Origin: Orientallactaga sibirica
Lineage: Eukaryota; Chordata; Mammalia; Rodentia; Dipodidae
DNA length: 64,000 nt
Assembly: GCA_036365145.1 (NCBI GenBank)
Contig: JAEOAD010000888.1
Location: forward strand, 4,141,501-4,205,500
Direction: 5' to 3'
The notes below the pieces were generated by a model that did not search any database, was not told the DNA's origin, and saw nothing but the letters and a program-made list of their open reading frames with translations. Shown piece after piece: positions 16,901 to 26,894 of the stretch. The position numbers were made by a program, and so were the translations under genes. Each line of letters starts with the position of its first letter. Positions within the stretch are counted from its first letter, which is position 1.

Positions 16901-19900
16901 CAGCACTCGGGAGGTAGAGGTAGGAGGATCGCTGTGAGTTCGAGGCCACCCTGAAACTACATAGTGAATTCCAGGTCAGCCTGGACCAGCTGGACCAGCT
17001 GGACCAGAGTGAGACCCTACCTCGAAAAACAAAAAAAAACAAACAAACAAACAAACTGCTCATTGGAAGCCGGGTGTGGTGGCGCATTCCTTTAATCCCA
17101 GCACTCTGGAGGCAGAGATCGGAGGATCACTGTGAGTTCAAGGCCACCCTGAGACTACATAGTGAATTCCAGGTCAGCCTGGGCTAGCGTGAGCCTCTAC
17201 CTCGAAAAACAAAAAAAAAAAAAAAAAAAAACCAATAACAAAAAACTGTTCATTGTATAACTGTCAAAAAGGATGGTGGAAGCCAGGCATGGTGGTGCAC
17301 GCCTTTAATCCCAGCACTTGGGAGGCAGAGGTAGGAGGATCGCCGTGAGTTCAAGGCCACCTTGAGACTACATAGTTAATTCCAGGTCAACCTGGGCCAG
17401 AGTGAGACCCTACCTTGAAGAAAAAAAAAAAAAAGATGGTTCCTGCCACATAGTTATTTTTTTGTTGGTTTACTTTTTTTTTTTTTTTTTTTTTTTTTGA
17501 TTTTCGAGGTAGGGTTTCACTCTGGTCCAGGCTGACCTGGAATTAACTATGTAGTCTCAGGGTAGCCTCAAACTCAAGGCAATCCTCCTACCTCTGCCTC
17601 CCAAGTGCTGGGATTAAAGGCGTGCACCACCACGCCCGGCTTACTTTTTTTTTGGGGGGGGGTTTTGTGTTTTAACAAATTATCCCAACAGGCACTTATA
17701 GAACATTTTATTTTTTTATTTTTATTTATTTATTAGAGACCGAGGTAGAGAAAGAGTGAGAATGGGCATGCCAGGGCCTCTAGCCACTGCAAACAAACTC
17801 CAGACACGTGTACCACCATGTGCACGTACCACCATGTGCACCTGGCTTACATGGGAGCTGGAGAATCGAACCTGAGTCCTTAGGCTTCGCAGGCATGCAC
17901 CTTAACTACTAAGCCATCGCTCTATCCCCATGTTTTTTTTTCTTGTTCTTTCACTGGGTAGAGTAGTCTGGACTTAAACCACTCATCCTTCCAAAGCCTC
18001 CAAGTGCTGGAATTGCAAGCACATCTGGCCTACTTGCCACTTTAGTCACATTAAACATAAGAAATATGGGCTGATAAGTCTGGCAGAGTGGTACATGCCT
18101 TTAATCCCAGCAATGGGGATGCTGAGGTAGGAATTTGAGGCCAACTTGAGCTATAGAGTGAGTTCCAAGTTAGCCTGGGCTAGAGTGAGACTGTGCTTTT
18201 AAAAAAAAAAAAAAAGCCAGGCATGGTGTTGCACGCCTTTAATCCAGCATTTGGGAGGCAGAGGTAGGAGGATTGCTGTGAATTCAAGGCCACCCTGAGA
18301 TTACATAGTGAATTCCAGATCAGCCTGAGCTAGCGCCAAAACCCTACCTTGAAGGAAAAGGAAAAAAAAAAAAAAAAACAAAAAACCAGGCATGGTGGCA
18401 CATGTCTTTAATCCCAGCACTTGGGAGGCCAAGATAGGAGGATCACGTGAGTTCAAGGCCACCCTGAGACTAAATAGTGATTTCCAGGTCAGCCAGAGCT
18501 AGAGCCAGACCATACCTCAAAAAAAAAAAGTATGGGCTGGGGATATTCTTAGTTGATAAGCGTGCTTGCCTGGTGTGCGTGAGGCCCTGGGTTCAGTCCT
18601 CAGCACTGTATAAACATGGAGTAGTGGTGTTCTTAGCACTAGGGAGGTAGAATCAGAGGGATCAGGAGTCCAAAGTCATAAAGGCTTAAAATTAGCACTG
18701 AATTTTTTTTTCTATTAGCTTGGCTTTGTTTTTTTTTTTTTTTTTTTTTTTTTTTTGCAAGCAGAGAGCGGGAAAGATAGAAGAGATAACAGAGAATGGG
18801 CACATCAGGGCCTCTAGCCACTGCAAGCGAACTCCAGATGCATGCGCCCTTGTGCATCTGGCTTACATGGGTCTTGGGGAATCAAACCTGGGTCTTTTGG
18901 CTTCACATGCATGTGCCTTAACCACTAAGCCATTTCTCCAGCCCTGATTTTTTTTAATTGAATTATTTTAGAAAGAGGCAGATATCGAAGGAGAGAAAAT
19001 GGGAGCACCAGGGCCTCCAGCCACTGTAAATGAACTCCAAATGCATGCACCACTTTGTGCATCTGGTTTTACATAGGTACTGAGGAATAGAACCTGGGTC
19101 CGTAGGCTTTGCAGGCAAGTGCCTTAACCACTGAGCCATCTCTCCAGCCCTGGCATTGACTTTCATCTAATTTTCCCTATTGAGCTGTTTTCTTCTTTGG
19201 TTAATTAATTCCCTGAAACTGTACTTTCATGTGCTAGGCATTATGCTGGCCATGGCCAACAGAGTGGGTAATCCCTGCCTGGAGGAGTCTACTATCCCAC
19301 AATAAGACAATGCTGTTACAGATTGCAGCCTCCTGAGTGCTGGGATTAAAGGCGTGCACCACCATGCCCGGCTTCCTTTTTTAAAAAAATATTTTTTTTA
19401 TTTTGTGAGAGAGAGAATGGGCACACCAGGGCCTCTAGCCACTGCAAATCAACTCCGGATACATGCGCCACCTTGTGCATCTGCTTTACATGGGTACTGG
19501 GGAATCGAACCTGAGACTTAGGCTTTGCAGGCAAGCACCTTAACTGCTAAGGCATCTCTCCGGCCCCATTTCTCTCCTTTCTGTCTCACCCACCTCAGGC
19601 TGTGGAAGCAGCCCAGCTGGCTGAGGACCTGAAGGTACAGCTGGAGCATGTGCAGACTCGCCTTCGGGAGATCCAGCCATGCCTGGCAGAGAGCCGCGCT
19701 GCTCGGGAAAAAGAGAGCTTCAATCTCAAGAGAGCTCAGGTTTGTGCTTGGGGAGGACAGGCTGGCCAGGGGCACAGTGTGGTGGGAGGCATGCTGTTCC
19801 AGGGGGAGGCCCTCATCCTTAGACTGGCCTTTGCTGCTCCAGGAGGACATCTCCCGGCTACGGCGGAAGCTGGAGAAGCAGAGGAAGGTGGAGGTTTATG

Positions 19901-22900
19901 CGGATGCTGATGAGATCCTGCAGGAGGAGATCAAGGAGTACAAGGTGGGGCTATGGGCTGCACTTGTGCCCTGCCAACCCAGGAACTTTAGGGGGGAGCT
20001 GGTAAGAGTTGGGTAGTTTGTGGAACCTGGAAGTAGGATAGTATAGTAAAGAACACTAATTATGGAGTCTGACAACTGGCCAAGAATTTGAAATACACAG
20101 CATGCACAGTACCTAACATGTATGGGGAGAGGGGGCGCTTAAACTTTGACACCAGAAGTCAGAAGGAATTCTCTCATTACAATAAGTAATGTGATGGCAG
20201 AGCCCAGGGACAACAGAAACTCAAGGGAAGCCCCCAGAGTAATTACTGTTGGGGATCAGCAGTCTAAAGCAGACCCAAAGAATGAGTCAGGTTTGTCTCA
20301 AATGAGTGGGGATGCAAGGGCTCAGGTTAAAGGGAAAGGCAGGTGTGTAGGCCCCTAGTTGAGCGAGATGCTGAACAGACAGAAGTGTCATCATGGGTGG
20401 AAGACAGTGATCTGTCTGTTGGGCAGTGTCTGGTTCTATAGGATGTGGGGCAGGGTTGTTAGATTGTAGGCAGGGTGGACACACTGAAATGTCTATTTGT
20501 TGGGTTTTGTAGGATGGGGGGGGCACATACGGTTCTGAAAATTGAACCCAGGGCCTTATGAATACTGTGCCACTTAGCTGTGTCCTCATTCTTACCAAAT
20601 GATTTTTATCCAAGATATTGATGTGGTCAGATGTTGGACTGGATTGAGGCCAAAGAAGATAGGGTAAGGCTAATGTCAGGGAAGATGTTAGATCATTGTC
20701 ACTGAGGCAGAAATTTATGCTAATCCAAGCTAAAGGCACTGAGGACAATAGATGGGCTTAAGAGACACTTTGGACACAGAATTGCTAAACTGAGGAATGG
20801 ACTGTAGGGATAACAGGAAGGAAGGGGGATGCTAGGAAACTCCTGGGTTGCTGGATTGAGAAACTGTGGATAATAAGCACCCTCTAGTGGAATAGAAGCA
20901 AGTTGCAGACACGGATGCTGAGAATGCGGCACCTGTGGGGCCTCTTGTGAGCTTATGATATCGCTTGAGGCAAAGGGCTGAAGAGTAAGGGGTTAGGGAA
21001 TATCAACAGAGGCAGGGATGGAAGCCACACATGACTCTTTACCCACTGAGGGTTTGTGGCATGAGAAGGGACAGAGGACATTCTTCTTCCCCAAGCAACC
21101 TTGTAGCTTAAGTGACAGGCAGAGGAAGTGAAGTCTGAGGGTTGAAAGAAAGAGTGATGATGAGGGAGTGGGCAAATGAACCAAGCCATGAGAGATGCCC
21201 CTGTGTCTTGGTAAACAGGGTGACAGTGGAGGTCAGATCATATATACTCTGAACCACTGGAGCAAGGAGAGGGGAACGCTGGATCAGTAATCAATAACTG
21301 GACTTTAAAGGGGCAATCATGGGATAGAGAAGAGACAGACTTGGGAGGCTGGCTAATGTTTCTGTGGCAGGGTCCTGAGAAGGGAAAAGTGATTTGGGGA
21401 AGTTGCTGAGATGGCTGGCTGGCATTCCAAGCAAGCCAGAGTGCCTTGCAGTGATAAGTCCAGGTAAAGATGAGTTGAAGGTGAGACCCTCCTAGTGGTA
21501 GATGGGAGATGTCAGGCTAAGAGAAGGTCCACAGCAGAGTCTGGATCTAACCAGGACTGAACCCAGCTGAGGGTAGAGGTAGTACATTTATAGTGGCACT
21601 GCCATGCCAGGTTGTGACTTAGCAGGTAACAAGAGAAGGGGCTGGGGAGATGGCTCAGTGCCTAAAAGTGTTGGTCACATAAACTTGAGGATGACTTCAG
21701 GTTCCCAGCATCCACATAAATGTTGGGTGGTGTGGTGGGCCTGCCTGTAAGCCTGGAGCATTAGAGGCAGAGAATGGGAGCAAGCTGGCTAACTAGATTA
21801 GCCGAGAGAGCTCTGGGTTTAACTGAGAGACCCTGCCTTAGTAAATAAAGTGGTGCCCAGATCAAGGAAGACACCTGACATCAGCCTTTGGCCTCCATAT
21901 GCACATACCCACATGCATGCACACCACACACACATGTGCATACACATGCAAAAGAGAAAGGAGAGAGAAGGGAGACTGGATTCATCAAGAGCTGAAGCTC
22001 CAGGGTGGGAGATCCTTGGCCTTGAGAGATGCCAGCCTCTGATGCTTTTTAGATTTTTATTTTATTTTATTTTATTTTATTTTTGTTTTTCAAGGTACAG
22101 TTTCACTCTAGCCCAGGCTTACCTGGAATTCACTACGTAGTCTCAGAGCGGTCTCAAACTCACAGCGATCCTACCTCTGCCTCCAGAGTGCTGGGATTAA
22201 AGGCATGCGCCACCACACCCAGCTTGGGTTTTTATTTTTGTTTGCATGTTTTTTGTTGTTATTATTTATTTATTTACTTTGGTTTTTCAAGGTAGGGTCT
22301 CACTCTTCTCTAGCCCAGGTTGACTTGGAATTCACTATGTAGTCTCAGAGTGGCCTTGAACTCACAGTGATCCTCTTACCTCTGCCTCCCAAGTGCTAAG
22401 ATTAAAGGTATATGCCACCACGCCCAGCTACTTTTTTTTTTTTTTTTTTTGAGACTAAGTCCTCTATGATCCAGGCTGTTCTGAAACTCAGTAAGTAGCC
22501 TGGGCTGGCCTTAAAGTCTCAACCTTCCAAGTGCTGGGATAACAGCCACTGGGATTGAGCCACTAGTCCCAGCTACTTCTAGCCTGTTTCCTCACTCATA
22601 GAGTCCCAGTTCCCACTTTTAAAAGGTTATGGTGAAAATTAGATGCATCTCCCATGTGGTGGGTTTAGCTTGGGCCTTCTGCTATGAGTTTAGGGTCTGG
22701 GCACTGCCAAAGTTGCTCCAAAGCCGATGTCTTTGCTTGATCCAGGCACGGTTGACCTGCCCCTGCTGTAATACACGCAAGAAGGATGCCGTTCTTACCA
22801 AGTGCTTCCATGTTTTCTGCTTCGAGTGCGTGCGGGGCCGCTATGAGGCCCGCCAGAGGAAGTGCCCCAAGTGCAACGCAGCCTTTGGTGCCCACGACTT

Positions 22901-22922
22901 CCACCGTGTCTACATCAGCTGA
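4915..22922 (+). CDS. RNF40: RNF40 (BRE1B), RING-type E3 ligase for histone H2B monoubiquitination
   Basis: RNF40 pairs with RNF20 and, with UBE2A/B, monoubiquitinates histone H2B in the nucleus; this is family knowledge. Coding exons: 4915-5046, 5420-5587, 5702-5843, 8064-8270, 8787-8908, 9030-9176, 9277-9351, 10719-10838, 10921-11100, 11261-11396, 14633-14754, 14838-15265, 15362-15479, 15590-15739, 15929-16141, 16219-16344, 19599-19739, 19843-19944 and 22746-22922. They sum to 3006 nt, 1001 codons plus stop, equal to the human length I remember. All junctions are GT/AG and in phase. Most of the protein is heptad-rich coiled coil, with a low-complexity linker (Ser/Thr/Pro/Glu) in the 428-nt exon. 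The last exon (residues 944-1001) holds a complete C3HC4 RING: C948, C951, C963, H965, C968, C971, C983, C986, ending in FHRVYIS. No internal stop or lost key residue was seen, so the gene looks functional. The exon 2 donor (gttggt) is weak. Confidence 0.97.
5844..8063 (+). repeat. RNF40 intron 4 with B1 and tRNA-type SINEs
   Basis: The intron holds a well-preserved forward B1 at about 6149-6300 with poly(A) on both sides. A degraded tRNA-type SINE lies near 6470-6740 and a reverse one at about 7190-7290. A reverse B1 spans about 7340-7503, CA-rich sequence about 7597-7640, and a forward B1 about 7795-7940. The frame opened by exons 3-4 runs on to 5989, past the exon 4 donor. That is read-through, not a separate gene. 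Confidence 0.75.
8271..8786 (+). other. RNF40 intron 5
   Basis: A 516-base intron of apparently unique sequence. It contains pyrimidine-rich patches but no recognisable SINE or RNA gene. It ends in a short acceptor, cattcctag, which restores the Gly-Asp-Ser codons across the junction. Confidence 0.6.
9352..10718 (+). repeat. RNF40 intron 8 with diverged reverse B1 copies
   Basis: Four old reverse-oriented B1-like copies are visible at about 9380-9530, 9820-9960, 9965-10125 and 10140-10270. Each has the pattern gggtctcact...gacctggaa...gggattaaag. The segments 9540-9800 and 10280-10718 look unique. Confidence 0.7.
11397..14632 (+). repeat. RNF40 intron 11, SINE array
   Basis: A reverse B1 at about 11461-11598. 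A long-type tRNA SINE (+) at about 11870-12150, with a C/T-rich tail and poly(A). Then a run of plus-strand tRNA-type SINEs at about 12350-12540, 12545-12740, 12930-13140, 13150-13340, 14020-14220 and 14240-14430, with a B1 at about 12783-12930. Older SINE-like sequence fills 13470-13990. Most share the same orientation as the gene, so their C/T-rich tails and A-tails are in the pre-mRNA. Confidence 0.8.
16345..19598 (+). repeat. RNF40 intron 17, dense SINE block
   Basis: This intron is mostly repeats. Plus tRNA SINE at about 16578-16805. Plus B1 copies at about 16872-17040, 17067-17230, 17281-17435, 18075-18205, 18214-18375 and 18385-18530. Minus B1 at about 17475-17645. Minus tRNA SINEs at about 17730-17937, 18740-18945, 18960-19150 and 19395-19565. 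The last ends only about 33 bp before exon 18, so part of the acceptor region lies next to repeat sequence. The opposed B1 pair (17281-17435 against 17475-17645) could form a long RNA hairpin. Confidence 0.8.
19945..22745 (+). repeat. RNF40 intron 19
   Basis: About 20000-21640 looks unique and A/G-rich; the short open frames there match nothing I know. At 21640-21960 there is an older SINE with a B2-like head (ggggctggggagatggctcag) and a CA-rich tail. Then (TTTTA)n at about 22056-22083 and reverse B1 copies at about 22085-22225, 22275-22430 and 22440-22580. The terminal RING exon follows. Confidence 0.65.
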
Positions 22923-23840
22923 GCCTGAAACTTAAGGGGGCCTTGGAACACCTACACAACCTGGGGGCTGTGCCCCCAGGTCCCCCCAACAGGTGCAGTG
23001 GCCCCAACCTCAGTTCCAGATTCCATGGGCCCAGCCCTCTGCCTACCTAGTTGGTTTTGGGCTTCTGGTATATGTTGGTGAGATGGGATCAGCCAGGCTC
23101 AGTTCTATCTTTTCCTGAAGGTCAGGAAGGTCTGCAGCCTGGAGAGCTCTCCCAGGCCCAAGAGCATTCATCTACAGCCTTCGATGCTGGCCCTAACCCT
23201 GCTTCTGCTGTGGAGACAGACCCATTCTAACCCTACCTGCCTACACACCTACAGTGATGATTTGAGACCCCTTGTGCTTGACACTGGGGCCTGGGCCCCA
23301 AGGAGCCTTTCTTTACCCACTTGTCCCCAGGCCCCTGTAGGGCCTTAACCTTTCTGGGCTCTGGCATGACTCTTGTACTGATTGCTGAAGTGGCTGCTCC
23401 TTGGGAGTACTGCCTCTTTCCTTTGGGAAGCTCTCTAGATATTCTTCCCATCTACATCTACATTCTACATCTCTCCAAGTCCACTTACCCGCCCCATGCA
23501 TCTTGATTGAGGCTCCCCTGGGTTCCTGTCACTAGCCCTGCATTTATCCTGGTGGCCTTAACTGCTGCAGAGGTGTACCTTACCAGGAGAGGGACAGCCC
23601 AGCACTAGTCACTGGGCCAACTTCCTATCATTCCAGTGGAGAACTTTGCTCAATGCCTGTGACTGAGCCTGTTCCCAGATGGTTCCTGTGCTACTTGCCC
23701 ATGCACTATGAAGGTAGCACCGAGAGGAGGCCTGAAGACATACAGTTGCAGAGACCTGTTTGGACTCACAGCCTCTGCTCTAAACATGTCTTATGTGGGC
23801 TGTTTTATTGTTATGAATAAACGCCCAGCCCTAGGCATAC
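22923..23840 (+). other. RNF40: RNF40 3' UTR and poly(A) signal
   Basis: About 0.9 kb of non-repetitive sequence follows the TGA at 22920-22922. It ends at an AATAAA hexamer at 23816-23821, so cleavage should fall near 23835-23845. No other good hexamer lies between. Confidence 0.8.
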
Positions 23841-24039
23841 AGAATAGCTAGACCATCGATCCAAATATAGTCTACAGTTTTTAGGTGCTGCATCTGGCTA
23901 GCATTTCCTGCCTTTGTGCGGACCTCGGGTAGGGGCTACACATGTGTCTTGGGCCCAAATATAACAGCTGTTGGAGCAGGAGCGGAATGTAAGACTGCAG
24001 ACTACCTTCTTGGAGGAGTAGGCCTATTTTCCAACCCCC

Positions 24040-24130
24040 TCCCCAGGCCATTGGTCACATTCCCAACAGTTATCGGCCATTGGAATGCCGGGAGGACTCA
24101 TGCTGCATCTTGGGAGTTGCAGTCCCTCAT
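24040..24130 (+). promoter_or_regulatory. Promoter-like cluster: two inverted CCAAT boxes and a ZNF143-type site
   Basis: ATTGG occurs at 24050-24054 and 24079-24083, 29 bp apart, a spacing common for NF-Y pairs. GCATCTTGGGAGTTGCAGTC at 24105-24124 closely resembles the reverse complement of the ZNF143 (SBS) element. This combination is typical of housekeeping promoters, yet no known gene starts here. The plus orientation is assumed from the downstream open frame and poly(A) signal. Confidence 0.5.
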
Positions 24131-25035
24131 GGCGAAAAGTTTCACCCAGGAGCAGAGTTGATGTCCCTGTTGTGCTGGCTAATGGTGGGAATGAACCCAG
24201 CAGACGGGCTGGGCTGTTTCTTAACCGCCTACCCTACGACGCACATATCAGGACACCTCAGCGGGATGACTTCTTTCATTGCAGCCTGCAGGGTGTTGGG
24301 AGCTGTTCTCCGGGGCCCAGATCCGCCCCGCAATCAGCGTGCCGTCCGCGCTTCGGGCGGACCCTTCACCGATGCCACGCTGGGACTGGCGCCTGGGCCG
24401 CTGCCGAGTAGGCCTGGGGTGGGTTCCGGAGCAGCAGTCATGACCATGGTGGTGGTCGAGGGCGAGTCAACGGCCGTTCCTTGGTGGGGCCTTGCAGCCT
24501 TTTCCGCCTTGGGACTCCGTCTGCTGTCAGAAGGGCTGCAGCGGCTGAGCCAAGTTGGACTGGAGACAGAGGTGCGGGTTACGGTGACCTCGGGCATGGA
24601 GCTGGAGGCGGTAGGGACGCTCGCGGATGCACGAGCAGCAGCTGGGGATGACATCAGGCCACCGAGCAAGTGGGACTGCAGCTGGAGTGCCACGGTGGCA
24701 AGGGGAGGGGGGGGATTGGATATTGCATCATAGAGACGCTACGCCAGGAAGAAGCGTACGCGCAGGCGCGGATGGAAGTCAGCCAGTTTCTCAGGAGCTT
24801 GACTCCGGACTCACCTTTGTATGGGCTCCTTAAGTGAATACAAGTGATTGCACAGCCCCTCCTAAAGGCTGACAGCCACACGAGTGGGACCGTATGGGTC
24901 CTCGAACCTAAGAGTAAAATAGGCAGCACTCCCTGCTCACATCAAGCCCAAAAAAAGGTCTTAGGATCTCTACCTGGAGCAAGTATTCTGTGGCAGGTAC
25001 AGAGGATACTCAATAAACCTTAGTTAACCATTAGT
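24080..25035 (+). other. Candidate compact transcription unit of unknown identity
   Basis: The sequence is GC- and CpG-rich to about 24780. A plus frame is open from 24080 to 24733. Within it, an ATG at 24440 in good context (gtcATGACCATGG) starts MTMVVVEGESTAVPWWGLAA. Past a run of eight G at about 24709-24716, a different frame looks more protein-like (EAYAQARMEVSQFLRSL) and stops at about 24836. AATAAA lies at 25012-25017. The unit could be a small gene with a base-call error in the G run, a decayed gene, or a non-coding transcript. I do not recognise the product. It lies between the convergent RNF40 and ZNF629 genes. Confidence 0.3.
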
Positions 25036-25039
25036 AGTC

Positions 25040-26890
25040 TGTCCACCAGTGAAGGATCTGTCTTAATGGCTGGTCAGGCTTCTCTACCTAGGTTTGATTC
25101 CTTAACTGTCCCAGGAGGTCTCAAGTAGCTGTGGGACCCAGAGCTACAGGTTCAAGCTTCATAGCCAACTGACTTGTTGGGGGTGAACAGATGGAATCAA
25201 TGACAAGCATGCCTATTCAAGCCTGAGCCAGAGCTGCTGTTTCTGATCAGCCAGTAGAGCAAAACTTTCCTGAGGGTCTGTGGTTTTCGTCCACTTTCAG
25301 TCATTCTCCAACTGTGCCTCCTTCCCAAGGTGTGTTTATCCAGTGCTGTAGCTACAGCTAAGCCGCTAAAGCTAAACTGCATTTCTTTCCCAAGTTCCAG
25401 ACGTGGGAAATCACTATTCATGGGGTGCAAGAAATTACACCACTCTCGGTCCCATATGGTACTAACACTCCCATCGGCTTCGCAAACACGATGGCCACTC
25501 TCTAGCCCTGCTCCCTATACCTCTGTCAGGTCTCTCTGCCCTAAGCCAATACCCAAGTATTTGATCTCTATATCTCCACCCTATTCCTGGTGTTTACACA
25601 GCAGATCTCATTCCTGACTCCTTCCACTTCCTCCAATGTCATCTGGCAAGCAAGACATACCCCCTTCACTAAGCCTCTGGATCAATGCTGTGATGCTTAC
25701 CCTCTCCCTGTAGTTCCCTTGCTCTACTGAGGATTCCTCCAGCGCAGAGACTAGTCTTGATACAGTTCACTGTCCTATGGGACTGAAAGGCAAGTCTTTC
25801 CCATCCCATATTCCAGGAGGAGAAAGGGAAGAGCCTGCCCTGGGTTCTGGAGCAGAGGCACAGAGAAGATAGGGATATACCTTCCTATCTAGGAGAAGAG
25901 TCCCCAGCAAACCTGAACAGAGTCAAGCTACAGCCAGTGCTGCTGACTCAGGCAGCCAACTTGTCCAGTGGTCAGGGTCAGGAGACAGTACTGAAGCCAG
26001 CCTGGGATTGAGGACTCCTAGAAGCTGGCCCACAGTGGAAAGCACAAGCCAGACCCTAGCAGGCACAGCCATAAAGGAGAAAAGGCTTAGCTGATGTGGA
26101 GTTGCTTTACATAACTCCAGGTCATGCTGGCTTCCCACAGTGGCTTGCTACATGCAGATCTTGGGCAAGTAACAACCCTTACCCTTCCCAGAGCTCTCTC
26201 CCATGGTAAGGGATAATGTCCTGGGAATTGATTGACAAGCCAGGGTTCCACCCACCTCTGCTCAAAGAGAGAGGCTGAGCCAGACCCAAGACCTAAGGGA
26301 ACCAGAAGCAGTGGCTGCCAGCTCCTGGGATTAGGCCTTCCTGTGGTTCACTGGAGAGGTTATGGGTACAACAGTCATTTTAACAGATGTTTCCCTGTAT
26401 CTCACAGGGGGGTGGATCTTAAATTTCCACAAACACTGGGCAGGCAGCACTAGGTCCCTAAGAAAGGTGTGAGGCTGGGAGTGTACTGAGCTTTATTTTG
26501 GTTTTTAGAGGCAGGATCTCGCTCTAGCCCAGGCTGACCTGGAATTCACTATGTAGTCTCAGGGTGGCCTCAAACTCACAGTGATCCTCCTACCTCTGCC
26601 TACCAAGTGCTGGGATTAAAGGCATACACAACCTTACCCCCGCCCCCACTGAGCTTTTGACATATTCGTGGACTCTAGTTATGGGAGAAGATAAATTCTT
26701 TGAGCTTGCTGTTGGGTGAATTGAAGACAAACACTTGCAGGTGTGGTGGTGCACGCCTTTAATATCAGCACATGGGAGGCAGAGGTAGGAGGATCACCGT
26801 GAGTGCGAGGCCACCCTGACAGTGCCACAGTGAATTCTAGGTCAGCCTGGACTACAGTGAAACCCTACCTTGAAAAAAAAAAAAAGACAA
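25040..26890. repeat. Intergenic sequence, mostly unique, with B1 copies at its right end
   Basis: About 25040-26480 shows no repeat, RNA gene or credible exon that I can recognise. A reverse B1 lies at about 26490-26640. A forward B1 with A-tail lies at about 26738-26885, immediately beyond the ZNF629 poly(A) site. Confidence 0.6.
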
Positions 26891-26894
26891 ACAC

